DNA from: Mycolicibacterium rufum
GTDB lineage: Bacteria > Actinomycetota > Actinomycetes > Mycobacteriales > Mycobacteriaceae
Reading direction: 5' to 3'
DNA: 64,000 nt
Assembly: GCF_022374875.2 (NCBI RefSeq)
Contig: NZ_CP092427.2
Location: 2,976,001 to 3,040,000, forward strand
Below the pieces are notes generated by a model. That model was given only the letters and a program-made list of their open reading frames with translations, made no database searches and had not been told where the DNA came from. Below, piece by piece: positions 30,704 to 40,074 of this stretch; position 1 is the first letter of the stretch; each line of letters opens with the position of its first letter. Made by a program: the position numbers and the translations under genes.

Positions 30704-31924
30704 CTATGCCGCGGTGGTGCGGTGGTGGATGACCGGGTCGTAGAGGGTGTGATCGTGCCAGCAGCGCCACAGAATGCGGCACCAGCGCGCACCCAGGCCA
30801 CGCAGAGCGCGGTGGTGTGGTTGGCCGGCGGCGCGGGCGTGTTCGTAGATGTCGGCCGACCATGGGTCCTCACGGACGGCGACGAACATCCACCAGTCGA
30901 TGGCGTGGCGCATTCGCCGGTTGGCGGCGTAGCGGAACCTCACCTGACGGGTGCGCCCGGAGGCCTTGGTGACCGGAGCCAAGCCGGTCTCGGCCAACAA
31001 CGACGGCGCCGATGGGAAACGGCTGCGCTGTTCACCCATTTCGGAGATTAATACGCCGGCGGTGACGGGACCGATACCAGGGAAGCTGGTGAAGATCGGA
31101 GTGTCCGGGTGCATGTCGAGCAACTCGCCCAGCCGCTTGTCGTGGGCTCGCAGGTGAGTGTTGAGTAGCGCGAGCTGTTCTGTGAATGCTTTGGCCGCCA
31201 ACGCTTTACCGGCGACGGTTCCTTCACTGGCCGACAACAGATGAGGCTGCATCCGGGCGATGAGCGTCTCAGGTTTCTGCCGGCCACTGTAGCCGTGTCG
31301 GCCGGTGAATCCACCCATTCGTCTCGTCGTGACCCTGCTCGCCTGCGCGGGAGTGGGAAAGGTCCGGATGAACGCCAGGGTGATGTCACGGTCCAACGAG
31401 GAGAACAGGTGCAAAGGTGCGGGGTGGTAGGCCTCCAAGATCGACCGCAGCCGATTTTCGGTATCCACCTGCATATCCAGGATGCGCTGACGATCCCGGC
31501 TGACCGCGATCAGCTCGGCCAATACCGGCGACGCAACAGCCAACGGCCGCCACTGGGCATATTGGTGACGCAACGTGTCGGCCAAAACGTAGGCATCGAA
31601 CTCGTCGGACTTGGCCGCCGCCATCCGATACCGTTCACGTGCACGCGCCGAGATCTTCGGTGACACGCAATAGATTTCAGCGCTACAGTGCTGTTGCAGA
31701 TGCTCGACAAGCAAGCCCTCGGCGCGTTCGATGGCGATACGCACCGAGCCAGTCAGTGAGGCGATCACCTCGACCAATATCGTCAAACCGTCGACGGTGT
31801 GCGCGATCTTTCGGCTGAGAAGCTGCCCGCCGCGGTCGTCGAGGACGCAGAGGTAATGGGAGCGTCCGCCCCAATCAATGCCGCACCAGAAACGACTTGC
31901 ACCGTCCGGACTATCCTGATTCAT
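30704..31924 (-). CDS. IS110-family DEDD transposase/recombinase
   Basis: 406 residues from ATG 31924. The N-terminal RuvC-like DEDD domain has FWCGIDWGGRSHYLCVLDD (first Asp), AIERAEGLLVEHL (Glu) and KSDEFDAYVLADTLRH (Asp pair). The C-terminal Tnp_IS116 domain has TSFPGIGPVTAGVLISEMGE and APSLLAETGLAPVTKASGR, with the serine region typical of the family. The family uses a bridge RNA from the element end to pair target and donor DNA. The frame is open upstream into the IS256 N-terminal fragment, but the ATG fits the family start. Confidence 0.93.
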   Translation of the reverse strand: MNQDSPDGASRFWCGIDWGGRSHYLCVLDDRGGQLLSRKIAHTVDGLTILVEVIASLTGSVRIAIERAEGLLVEHLQQHCSAEIYCVSPKISARARERYRMAAAKSDEFDAYVLADTLRHQYAQWRPLAVASPVLAELIAVSRDRQRILDMQVDTENRLRSILEAYHPAPLHLFSSLDRDITLAFIRTFPTPAQASRVTTRRMGGFTGRHGYSGRQKPETLIARMQPHLLSASEGTVAGKALAAKAFTEQLALLNTHLRAHDKRLGELLDMHPDTPIFTSFPGIGPVTAGVLISEMGEQRSRFPSAPSLLAETGLAPVTKASGRTRQVRFRYAANRRMRHAIDWWMFVAVREDPWSADIYEHARAAGQPHHRALRGLGARWCRILWRCWHDHTLYDPVIHHRTTAA

Positions 31925-32170
31925 TGCAGTCAGATCCCCTTCGATCCGAAGATTCACGCTGCAATGTGCGGGGCGTGCCCGGAACCTCATCTCGGCACTC
32001 GCCGCTGATACCGGTGGTGCTGCTCTCGCTGGCCGGTCCAAGCCCCGCAGCCACCACGGGCGGACAGGTCTGCATGTGGACCTCGAAGGTGACGCGTTTG
32101 CACAGGTCCTGCCCGTGGTGGTGCAGGTGAACGCCGAGACCATCCCGGCCCACCCATTGTTAATAGATGA
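31925..32170 (-). ncRNA. Candidate IS110 bridge RNA (left end of the element)
   Basis: The 246 bases between the element edge and the transposase start are non-coding and strongly structured. An 11-bp perfect stem (32111-32121 with 32051-32061) encloses a loop with an inner 6-bp stem (32104-32109 with 32078-32083). This loop contains TGCAGACCTG (complement of 32065-32074), identical to the sequence across the insertion point; within it CAUGCAG can pair with core plus right flank with one G-U pair. On the 5' side GACCUG matches left flank plus core. A second region holds AGATGAG (complement of 31986-31992), complementary to core plus left end, and CAGCGAGAG (complement of 32023-32031), one mismatch from the right end. 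This is the target-loop and donor-loop arrangement of IS110 bridge RNAs. Exact ends and guide register are not determined. Confidence 0.68.
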
Positions 32171-33004
32171 GGTCTGCACCGTGGTCTGCGGCCAGGTCGC
32201 CTCGACGGCTTCGGCGAAACCGGTCAGCCCGTCGGTGCATACGATCAGGATGGCCTTGACGCCACGGTTGGCCAGCTCGGCGCATACCCCGGCCCAGAAC
32301 TTCGCCCCCTCATGGGCGGTCACCCAGATCCCCAGCACGTGCCGGATCCCGTCGAGATCGACACCGACGGCGATGTGGGCGGCTCGGTTCTTGACCTGGT
32401 GACCGTCGCGGATCTTGATGACCAGAGCGTCGAGGTAAACGATCGGATACAGCTCCTCAAGGGGGCGTTTCTGCCACTGGGTGACCTCCTCGAGCACCGC
32501 GTCGGTGATCCGCGAGATCGTGTCGTGGGACAGCTCGGTGCCGATCGTGGTGGCCAGATGATGCTGGATATCGCGGATCGTCATCCCGCCGGCGTAGAGC
32601 GAAATGATCATGTCGTCCAGACCGCCCAGGCGCCGCGAGCCCTTCGGGACCAGGGTCGGGGTGAAGCTGCCGTCCCGGTCGCGCGGGATCGCCAACCCCA
32701 CGTCGCCGACCTCGCTGGCGACCGTCTTGGGCGTGAACCCGTTGCGAGCATTGGGCAGCTCACGCCCTACGGGATCACCCTTGTCGTATCCGAGGTGATC
32801 GGTCAGCTCAGCAGCCAACCCGCGCTCGAGCACCGCTTTGACCATCTCGGGCAGAAACCCACCCTGACCGGTCAACTGCAGCTGGCCCGCATCGATCTTG
32901 GCCAGCACGTCATCGAGAACACCTGCGGACTTCAACGCCTCTACGGCATCAGCCCCCGACATCGGCTCGTCAGTGGTCACATCCATCGATACTGCTCCAT
33001 CCAT
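32171..33004 (-). pseudogene. IS256-family transposase, N-terminal fragment
   Basis: 278 codons from ATG 33004 (MDGAVSMDVTTDEP; ATG 32986 also possible) to VQT at the insertion point. Contains HLGYDKGDPVGRELPNARNG, the first catalytic aspartate in PIVYLDALVIKIRDG and the second in ILIVCTDGLTGFAEAVEATW. The frame continues through the IS110 left end into the IS110 transposase without a stop, giving a 766-codon hybrid frame, which is probably accidental. Confidence 0.9.
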
Positions 33005-33017
33005 CAGCAGCCACAGC

Positions 33018-33040
33018 TACACAAACCATCTGACACGCTC
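33018..33040 (-). repeat. IS256 right terminal inverted repeat
   Basis: Partner of 30052-30074. Located 14 bases upstream of the transposase start and followed directly by the target duplication. Confidence 0.75.
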
Positions 33041-33048
33041 GACGATCA
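33041..33048 (+). repeat. 8-bp target site duplication, right copy
   Basis: GACGATCA, identical to 30044-30051, directly after the right end of the IS256-family element. Confidence 0.9.
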
Positions 33049-33091
33049 AGCGGCGAGGCACGAGCCGCGTTGAGAAGTCCGATCAATGGAC

Positions 33092-33448
33092 TCAGCGCCC
33101 GCACGACAGCGTGCACGCGCCGCACGACCCCGCGCAGCTGTCCGCGCCCGCCGCGGCACTGGCGTTGGCGCGGGCCACGACCTTGGCGCTCTGCCAGCAT
33201 CCCGCGGCGACCGTCGCGAGCGCCCCGCCGACGCAGACCAGCAGCACCACCGCCGAGGTCGGTGTCGGGGCGGACAGCCCGACCACCGCTCCGGCCGCCA
33301 GCATGACCGCGGCGGCCAACTGCGTCGGCGCGACTCCCCGCAGGACCTGGCGCACGAAGTCACCGGACACTGGCCGGGTCAGGGACCAGACACCGAGCGC
33401 CGCGGTCACGGCGGCGACGCCGAGACACACCACTGCGGCGACCATCAT
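33092..33448 (-). CDS. Small membrane protein with Cys-rich tail (Rv0039c homologue)
   Basis: 118 residues, about three transmembrane segments (MMVAAVVCLGVAAVTAALGV, AAAVMLAAGAVVGL, VVLLVCVGGALATVAAG) and a short tail with four cysteines (DSCAGSCGACTLSCGR). Position before mtc28 and after yqgE identifies it as the Rv0039c homologue. Function unknown. Two adjacent ATG codons at 33443-33448 serve as start. Confidence 0.7.
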   Translation of the reverse strand: MMVAAVVCLGVAAVTAALGVWSLTRPVSGDFVRQVLRGVAPTQLAAAVMLAAGAVVGLSAPTPTSAVVLLVCVGGALATVAAGCWQSAKVVARANASAAAGADSCAGSCGACTLSCGR

Positions 33449-33522
33449 GGGTCCGAGGATACGGCCTCGGCAGCGGGCCGCCGTCCCCCGGGCGCCAGGC
33501 TTCGCCCGGGGGACGACGTCGC

Positions 33523-34458
33523 TTATCCCTGCAGTCCCAACAGCTGCGGCGGCGGGGCCACCGCAGCGGGGACAGCGGGAGCTGGGGGCGCCGGCACGAG
33601 CGGCGCGGGCGCGACGCCCGGGGGCGCTGCCGGGGCGGGTGCGGCGGACGGCACGCTCACCTTGAAGCCCTTGACGATCGCGTCGGTGGCGTCGGCGGCG
33701 GCCACCACCTGGTCGACGCTGGTGGTGACGGCCAGCGACACCAGGTAGCGGTCCGGGCCGACCGTAGCCAGCACGTGCCGCCGCGAGGTGTTCAACGTCA
33801 TGGCGTTCTCGCGGTAGGTGCCCTCGATGAGCGAGGACGGCATCCCGCCGAAGTCCGAGAGCGACGCGTTGGTCGAGCGCCAGGCGGGCAGTTGCTGAGC
33901 GTCGATGAAGCCGTGGCTGATGGCCTCCTTCGGATCGAAGTCCCCGCCGACCAGCTTGTAGATCACCACCTGCGCGTTGGACGAGTACAGGCCGTTACCG
34001 CCGACCCGGTCGGCGATCACCGCGAAGGCGTCGGGGACGTTCGGGTCGGGGATGTGCTGCCAGCCCCGCGGCATGGGCAGCACGATGTTCAGCGCGCGGA
34101 AGTCCTGGCTCGACTGTGGCTCCAGGGTGATGCCCTTGCCGGCGAAGAAGTCGGTGAGCGTGCCCGAGGTCGCCGGCACGATCGCGGGTGCGGCGGGGAC
34201 GGCCGGCGGGGTTGCGGCGGTGACGCCGGCGGGTACCGCGGCCACTCCGGCGGTGGCGGGCGTCACACCCGGCTGCAGCGGCACGGCGTTGGGTGCGGCC
34301 GGCACCGGCTGGGCGACGGTGGCCGGCGACGGCACGGTCGGCTGCACGGGGAGGGGCTGCGCGGACGCCGTGCCCGTGACCCCCAGCACACCGGCGACAC
34401 CGGCGCATGCGCCGATACCTCCCGCCAGAACCCGCCAGCCGCGGCCGTTTTCGCTCAT
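33523..34458 (-). CDS. mtc28: Secreted proline-rich protein Mtc28 (LpqN/LpqT-like domain)
   Basis: 311 residues from ATG 34458, which has GGGAGGA nine bases upstream. A signal peptide (GRGWRVLAGGIGACAGVAGV to TASAQ) precedes a Pro/Ala/Val-rich region (about 35-120). The conserved domain starts LTDFFAGKGITLEPQ and includes PMPRGWQHIPDPNVPDAF and SSLIEGTYRENAMTLNTSRR. The C-terminus is again Pro-rich. Homologue of Rv0040c, a secreted T-cell antigen. Divergent from leuS. Confidence 0.92.
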   Translation of the reverse strand: MSENGRGWRVLAGGIGACAGVAGVLGVTGTASAQPLPVQPTVPSPATVAQPVPAAPNAVPLQPGVTPATAGVAAVPAGVTAATPPAVPAAPAIVPATSGTLTDFFAGKGITLEPQSSQDFRALNIVLPMPRGWQHIPDPNVPDAFAVIADRVGGNGLYSSNAQVVIYKLVGGDFDPKEAISHGFIDAQQLPAWRSTNASLSDFGGMPSSLIEGTYRENAMTLNTSRRHVLATVGPDRYLVSLAVTTSVDQVVAAADATDAIVKGFKVSVPSAAPAPAAPPGVAPAPLVPAPPAPAVPAAVAPPPQLLGLQG

Positions 34459-34640
34459 CGAGTGCAGTCCTCCCAATCCATTCCCGACGGTCCGGGCGAC
34501 ATGCACCCGGGTCAGGCGAGCAATGTATCCACGGCGTCGACGCGCTCACCAGGGCTGGAATCGACCTGGGACCAACCCCTGACGCATCCGCAACGGAACC
34601 GAGATCAACCCGTGGCCCGTGGGACCGCCACGGCGCGGCT

Positions 34641-34646
34641 TATACG
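34641..34646 (+). promoter_or_regulatory. Predicted -10 element of leuS
   Basis: TATACG ends 8 bases before the leuS GTG. With no ribosome binding site in between, this suggests a leaderless leuS mRNA. No T-box-like leader is present. Confidence 0.5.
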
Positions 34647-34654
34647 CTGATGGC

Positions 34655-37522
34655 GTGACCGACACGCCGACTGCGCACCCTGCTGCCGACGACACGCCCC
34701 CGCACCGCTACACCGCGGAGCTGGCCGGGCGTATCGAGCAGTCCTGGCAGCAGCGGTGGAGCGAGGCCGGCACCTTCGACGTCGCCAACCCGGTCGGTTC
34801 GCTGGCCGCAGCCGACGGCACGCCGGTGCCCGCCGACAAGATGTTCGTCCAGGACATGTTCCCCTACCCGTCGGGCGAGGGTCTGCACGTCGGGCATCCG
34901 CTCGGCTACATCGCCACCGACGTGTATGCCCGCTACTACCGGATGACCGGGCGCAATGTGTTGCACGCGTTGGGTTTCGACGCTTTCGGTCTGCCCGCCG
35001 AGCAGTACGCGATCCAGACCGGAACGCATCCGCGCACCCGCACCGAAGCCAACATCGTCAACTTCCGCCGCCAGCTCGGCCGGCTCGGTCTCGGCCACGA
35101 CGCGCGGCGCAGCTTCTCCACCACCGACGTCGACTACTACAAGTGGACGCAGTGGATCTTCCTGCAGATCTTCAACGCGTGGTTCGACCGCGAGCAGAAC
35201 CGGGCCCGCCCGATCGCCGAATTGATCGCCGAATACGAGGCCGGCACCCGCGCGACCGAGGACGGCCGCCGCTGGTCGGAGCTGAGCAGCGACGAGCAGG
35301 CGGACCTGATCGACGCGCACCGACTCGTCTATCTGGCCGACTCGGTGGTCAACTGGTGTCCCGGGCTGGGCACGGTGCTGGCCAACGAGGAGGTCACCGC
35401 CGACGGCCGCAGCGAGCGCGGCAACTTCCCGGTGTTCCGGAAACGGTTGCGGCAGTGGATGATGCGCATCACCGCCTACTCCGACCGGTTGCTCGAGGAT
35501 CTCGAGGTGCTGGACTGGCCCGAGAAGGTCAAGACGATGCAGCGCAACTGGATCGGCCGGTCCACCGGCGCCAGCGTGTTGTTCGGCACCGACGCGGGCG
35601 ATGTCGAGGTCTTCACCACCCGCCCCGACACGCTGTTCGGGGCGACCTACCTGGTGCTGGCCCCCGAACACGATCTGGTGGACGGCCTGGTCGCCGCCGA
35701 GTGGCCGGCCGGGGTGGACCCGCGGTGGACCTACGGCGCGCCGACCCCGCGCGAGGCGGTGAGCGCCTACCGCGCCGCGATCGCGGCGAAGTCCGATCTG
35801 GAACGCCAGGAGAACAAGACCAAGACCGGCGTGTTCCTCGGCGCCTATGCCACCAATCCGGCTGACGGACAACAGGTTCCGGTGTTCATCGCCGATTACG
35901 TGCTGGCCGGCTACGGCACCGGCGCGATCATGGCGGTGCCCGGCGGCGATCAGCGGGACTGGGATTTCGCGACCGAGTTCGGGCTGCCGATCGCGGAAGT
36001 GGTGTCAGGTGGCGATATCTCGGAGGCGGCGTACACGGGGGAGGGCCTGATGGTCAACTCCGGATTCCTCGACGGCATGGACGTGGCGGCGGCCAAGGCC
36101 GCCATGACCGAGCGCCTCACTGCCGACGGCCGCGGCCGCGCGCGCATCGAGTACAAGCTGCGGGACTGGCTGTTCGCCCGTCAGCGGTACTGGGGCGAGC
36201 CGTTCCCGATCGTCTACGACGCGCAGGGCCGCGCCCACGGCCTCCCCGAGGATCTGCTGCCCGTCGAGTTGCCCGACGTCCCGGACTACTCGCCGGTGCT
36301 GTTCGACCCCGACGACGCGGACAGCGAGCCGTCGCCGCCGCTGGCGAAGGCCACCGACTGGGTGAACGTCGAACTCGACCTCGGCGACGGGCTCAAGCCC
36401 TACACCCGGGACACCAACGTGATGCCGCAGTGGGCCGGCAGTTCCTGGTACGAGCTGCGCTACACCGACCCGTACAACGCGGAAGCCCTGTGCGCCAAGG
36501 AGAATGAGGCGTACTGGATGGGGCCGCGGCCCGCCGAACACGGACCCGACGACCCGGGTGGCGTCGACCTCTACGTCGGCGGCGTCGAGCACGCGGTGCT
36601 GCATCTGCTCTACTCCCGCTTCTGGCACAAGGTGCTGCACGACCTCGGTCATGTCAGCTCGCGCGAGCCGTACCGGCGGCTGGTCAACCAGGGGTACATC
36701 CAGGCGTTCGCCTACACCGACGCGCGCGGTGCGTACGTGCCCGCGGCCGAGGTCACCGAACGCGACGGAAAGTTCTACTGGACGGGCCAGGACGGCGACG
36801 TTCGCCGAGAAATAGAGGTCAACCAGGAGTTCGGCAAGATCGGCAAGAGCCTGAAGAACTCGGTGTCGCCGGACGAGATCTGCGACAACTACGGCGCCGA
36901 CACCCTGCGGGTGTACGAGATGTCGATGGGGCCACTGGAGGCGTCGCGGCCGTGGGCCACCAAGGACGTCGTCGGTGCGCACCGCTTCCTGCAGCGCGTC
37001 TGGCGCCTGGTGGTCGACGAGGAGTCCGGCGCGGTGCGCGCCACCGATGACGCGCTCGACGAGGCCACGCTGCGGCTGCTGCACCGCACGATCGCCGGGG
37101 CCGCCGACGACTACGCCGGGCTGCGCAACAACACCGCCGCGGCCAAGTTGATCGAGTACACCAACCACCTGACCAAGCAGTCGGTCACCGCGCGCGCCGC
37201 GCTGGAACCGCTGGTGCTGATGGTCGCACCGCTGGCGCCGCACTTGGCCGAGGAGCTGTGGTCGCGGCTCGGGCACGACGGCTCGCTGGCCCACGGCCCG
37301 TTCCCGACCGCCGACGAGCAGTATCTGGTCGAGGACACCGTCGAGTACCCGGTGCAGGTCAACGGCAAGGTCCGCAGCCGGGTCACCGTCGCCGCGGATG
37401 CGGGCGCCGACTCCGTGGAGGCGGCGGCGCTCGCCGACGAGAAGGTGGTCGGTTTCCTCGACGGGCGCACGCCGAAGAAGGTCATCGTGGTGGCGGGCCG
37501 GCTGGTCAACATCGTCGTGTGA
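34655..37522 (+). CDS. leuS: Leucyl-tRNA synthetase
   Basis: Class I aminoacyl-tRNA synthetase, 955 residues from GTG 34655. The HIGH-type motif is [16 protein letters not shown] near residue 69. The CP1 editing domain ([19 protein letters not shown]) lies around 325, and [14 protein letters not shown] near 727 is the KMSKS-type motif. A C-terminal anticodon-binding domain ends in a DUF-like tail ([13 protein letters not shown]). Complete length. The longer in-frame reading upstream is not conserved. Confidence 0.97.
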   Translation: MTDTPTAHPAADDTPPHRYTAELAGRIEQSWQQRWSEAGTFDVANPVGSLAAADGTPVPADKMFVQDMFPYPSGEGLHVGHPLGYIATDVYARYYRMTGRNVLHALGFDAFGLPAEQYAIQTGTHPRTRTEANIVNFRRQLGRLGLGHDARRSFSTTDVDYYKWTQWIFLQIFNAWFDREQNRARPIAELIAEYEAGTRATEDGRRWSELSSDEQADLIDAHRLVYLADSVVNWCPGLGTVLANEEVTADGRSERGNFPVFRKRLRQWMMRITAYSDRLLEDLEVLDWPEKVKTMQRNWIGRSTGASVLFGTDAGDVEVFTTRPDTLFGATYLVLAPEHDLVDGLVAAEWPAGVDPRWTYGAPTPREAVSAYRAAIAAKSDLERQENKTKTGVFLGAYATNPADGQQVPVFIADYVLAGYGTGAIMAVPGGDQRDWDFATEFGLPIAEVVSGGDISEAAYTGEGLMVNSGFLDGMDVAAAKAAMTERLTADGRGRARIEYKLRDWLFARQRYWGEPFPIVYDAQGRAHGLPEDLLPVELPDVPDYSPVLFDPDDADSEPSPPLAKATDWVNVELDLGDGLKPYTRDTNVMPQWAGSSWYELRYTDPYNAEALCAKENEAYWMGPRPAEHGPDDPGGVDLYVGGVEHAVLHLLYSRFWHKVLHDLGHVSSREPYRRLVNQGYIQAFAYTDARGAYVPAAEVTERDGKFYWTGQDGDVRREIEVNQEFGKIGKSLKNSVSPDEICDNYGADTLRVYEMSMGPLEASRPWATKDVVGAHRFLQRVWRLVVDEESGAVRATDDALDEATLRLLHRTIAGAADDYAGLRNNTAAAKLIEYTNHLTKQSVTARAALEPLVLMVAPLAPHLAEELWSRLGHDGSLAHGPFPTADEQYLVEDTVEYPVQVNGKVRSRVTVAADAGADSVEAAALADEKVVGFLDGRTPKKVIVVAGRLVNIVV

Positions 37523-37592
37523 TCGGTGTTTGACGCCGCGCCGCTCGGGTAACTGGCCGCGATCTGTCTCGCCGGATGCCCGAGGAGCCCGC

Positions 37593-39340
37593 ATGGCCGT
37601 CGATGCCGTCGTACTGCCCACCCTCGAACCGCGGCGGCCCTTCCCGTCCCGACTGGGGCCCAAGGGCAATCTGATCTACAAGCTGGTCACGACCACCGAT
37701 CAAAGTTGATCGGCATCATGTACGTCGTCACCTGCTTCGTGTTCTTCTTCATCGGCGGCTTGATGGCGCTGTTCATCCGCACCGAGCTGGCGTGGCCGGG
37801 TCTGCAGTTCCTGTCCAACGAGCAGTACAACCAGCTGTTCACGATGCACGGCACGGTGATGCTGCTGTTCTATGCGACGCCGATCGTGTTCGGCTTCGCG
37901 AATCTGGTGTTGCCGTTGCAGATCGGCGCTCCCGACGTCGCGTTTCCCCGGCTCAACGCGTTCTCGTTCTGGCTGTTCCTGTTCGGCGCGTTGATCGCGC
38001 TGGGCGGGTTCCTGGTGCCGGGCGGCGCTGCCGATTTCGGCTGGACGGCGTACTCACCGCTGTCCGACGCGGTGCACTCGCCGGGTCCCGGCGGAGATCT
38101 GTGGATCATGGGGCTGGCCGTCGGCGGGCTGGGCACCATTCTGGGCGCGGTCAACATGATCACCACGGTCGTGTGCATGCGCGCGCCGGGCATGACGATG
38201 TTCCGGATGCCGATCTTCACCTGGAACATCCTGGTGACCTCGATCCTGGTGCTGCTGGCCTTCCCGATCCTGACCGCGGCGCTGTTCGGCCTGGCGGCCG
38301 ACCGCCATCTCGGCGCGCACGTCTACGACGCCGCCAACGGCGGAGCCATCCTGTGGCAGCACCTGTTCTGGTTCTTCGGCCACCCGGAGGTGTACATCGT
38401 CGCGCTGCCGTTCTTCGGCATCGTCACCGAGATCATTCCCGTCTTCAGCCGCAAGCCGATCTTCGGCTACACCACGCTGGTGTACGCGACCCTGGGCATC
38501 GGCGCGCTGTCGGTGGTGGTCTGGGCGCACCACATGTACGCCACGGGGGCGGTGCTGCTGCCGTTCTTCTCGTTCACCACCTACCTCATCGCCGTGCCCA
38601 CGGGCATCAAGTTCTTCAACTGGATCGGCACGATGTGGAAGGGGCGGTTGAGTTTCGAGACGCCCATGCTGTGGTCGATGGGCTTCATCGTGACGTTCCT
38701 GCTCGGCGGTCTGTCCGGGGTGCTGCTGGCCAGCCCGCCCCTGGACTTCCACGTCACCGACTCGTATTTCGTGGTGGCGCACTTCCACTACGTGCTGTTC
38801 GGCACCATCGTGTTCGCAACCTACGCCGGTGTCTACTTCTGGTTCCCGAAGATGACGGGCCGGATGCTCGACGAGCGGCTGGGCAAGCTCAACTTCTGGC
38901 TCACCTTCATCGGCTTCCACCTCACCTTCGGTGTGCAGCACTGGCTGGGTGACGCCGGCATGCCCCGTCGCTACGCCGACTACCTGCCCAGCGACGGCTT
39001 CACCGGGATGCATCTGGCCTCCACCATCGGCGCCTTCATCCTGGGGTTGTCCATGCTGCCGTTCGTGTGGAACATCTTCACGAGCTGGCGCTACGGCGAG
39101 CCGGTCACCGTGGACGACCCCTGGGGCCACGGCAATTCACTGGAGTGGGCCACCAGCTGCCCGCCGCCACGGCACAACTTCACCGAGCTGCCCCGGATCC
39201 GTTCGGAGAGGCCGGCTTTCGAGTTGCACTACCCGCACATGATCGAACGCATGCGCGCCGAGTCGCACATCGGCAAGCACGCCACCGCCGGGGAGAGCAT
39301 CGAGGGCTTCGGACCGCGCACCGAACCGGACCGCAGCTGA
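37593..39340 (+). CDS. ctaD: Cytochrome c oxidase subunit I (CtaD), with a 1-base frameshift near the start
   Basis: Heme-copper oxidase catalytic subunit with 12 membrane helices. ATG 37593 has GAGGAG five bases upstream and encodes [17 protein letters not shown] to [10 protein letters not shown] before a TGA at 37707. Homologous sequence continues in the next frame from TTG 37706 ([14 protein letters not shown]). One base of the conserved TTTDHK codons seems missing near 37698-37704. The rest is intact: [24 protein letters not shown] (CuB His and Tyr), WAHHMYATG (CuB His pair) and [11 protein letters not shown] (heme ligands). The stop TGA overlaps the TTG, so coupled reinitiation is possible. 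ctaD is not usually next to leuS, so this may be a second copy. Confidence 0.88.
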
Positions 39341-39343
39341 CGA

Positions 39344-40009
39344 TCAGCGGGGGCGGACGATCACCTCGTGGATGTGCGCGTCCGGCGGCGCGGTGACCGT
39401 GTCGACGGTGACCTGAGCGACGGTCTGCACACTGAGGTACTGCCCGGGGTCGTACTCGCGGCCCTCGTAGGCGACCAGGTCCTCCTGCATCGCGGTCGCG
39501 ATGCGGCCGGGGTGCACGGAGGTCACCCGCAGCGACGATTCGTCGGCGCGCAGCGAGTCGGCGAACCCGCGCAGCGCGAACTTGCTCGCCGAGTACGACG
39601 CCAGCCCCGGTGAGGCGTTGATCCCGGCGCCGGAGTTGATGAACACGACGTGCCCGCCCGCGGCGCGCAACGCCGGCAGGAGCTCCAGCGTCAGCGCGAC
39701 GGCGCCGATCACGTTGACGGCCATCGTGGAGCGCCACTGGTCGACCGTGGTCTCGGCGACCCGGCCGGGGTAGGCGACGCCGGCGTTGTGGATCAGCACG
39801 TCGAGTTCGACGATCGGTTCGACGACGGCCGGAATCGCGTCCGGGTCGGCGAGGTCGAGGGGCCAGGTGGTCGCCCCGAGCCGCTCGGCGACCGCGTCGA
39901 GACGCTCCGACGGGCGCCCGGCCAGGAACAGAGTGTGCGTCGGGGCGAGCGCGTCGGCCAGCGCCGCTCCGAGTCCACCGGAGGCTCCTGTGATCATCGC
40001 AGTCGGCAC
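39344..40009 (-). CDS. Short-chain dehydrogenase/reductase
   Basis: 221-residue classical-type SDR. Cofactor motif ITGASGGLGAAL, then LDVLIHNAGVAYPG (NAG), FINSGAGIN with the catalytic serine, and YSASKFALRGF (YxxxK). Start GTG at 40009. The substrate cannot be predicted. Convergent with ctaD (3 bases apart) and divergent from ggH. Confidence 0.88.
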   Translation of the reverse strand: MPTAMITGASGGLGAALADALAPTHTLFLAGRPSERLDAVAERLGATTWPLDLADPDAIPAVVEPIVELDVLIHNAGVAYPGRVAETTVDQWRSTMAVNVIGAVALTLELLPALRAAGGHVVFINSGAGINASPGLASYSASKFALRGFADSLRADESSLRVTSVHPGRIATAMQEDLVAYEGREYDPGQYLSVQTVAQVTVDTVTAPPDAHIHEVIVRPR

Positions 40010-40074
40010 ACAGTGACCCTACCGGGACCGTACCGACCTGCGCCGCGGGCCGAGACGTCGCATCATGGGAGGCG

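Larger units (their letters stand above)
30618..32170 (-). mobile_element. IS110-family element inserted in the IS256 transposase gene
   Basis: 1553 bases. Removal restores the IS256 transposase frame exactly (VQT|CVVHLIRN). Read on the transposase strand, both junctions share the dinucleotide CT: target GTGCAGAC-CT at one side and CT-GCGTGGTGC at the other, so the boundary is ambiguous by 1-2 bases. There are no terminal inverted repeats or longer duplications, as expected for IS110. It holds one DEDD recombinase gene, an 85-base right end and a 246-base structured left end, the likely bridge RNA. Confidence 0.92.
30052..33040 (-). mobile_element. IS256-family element interrupted by an IS110-family element
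   Basis: The outer element is 2989 bases with the insert, about 1436 without it, the usual IS256-family size. Imperfect terminal inverted repeats (30052-30074 and 33018-33040, 16 of 23 bases matching) are flanked by perfect 8-bp duplications (GACGATCA). Its only gene, a DDE transposase on the minus strand, is split by the IS110 element at 30618-32170. The insertion lies between yqgE and the Rv0039c-like gene and breaks neither. Confidence 0.92.

Noticed and set aside
32118..32125. TGCACCAC (minus strand) as the main right-target guide of the bridge RNA
   Set aside because: It is complementary to part of the right flank, but it is shifted by 2 bases from the core and overlaps the outer stem; the CAUGCAG segment fits the core register better.
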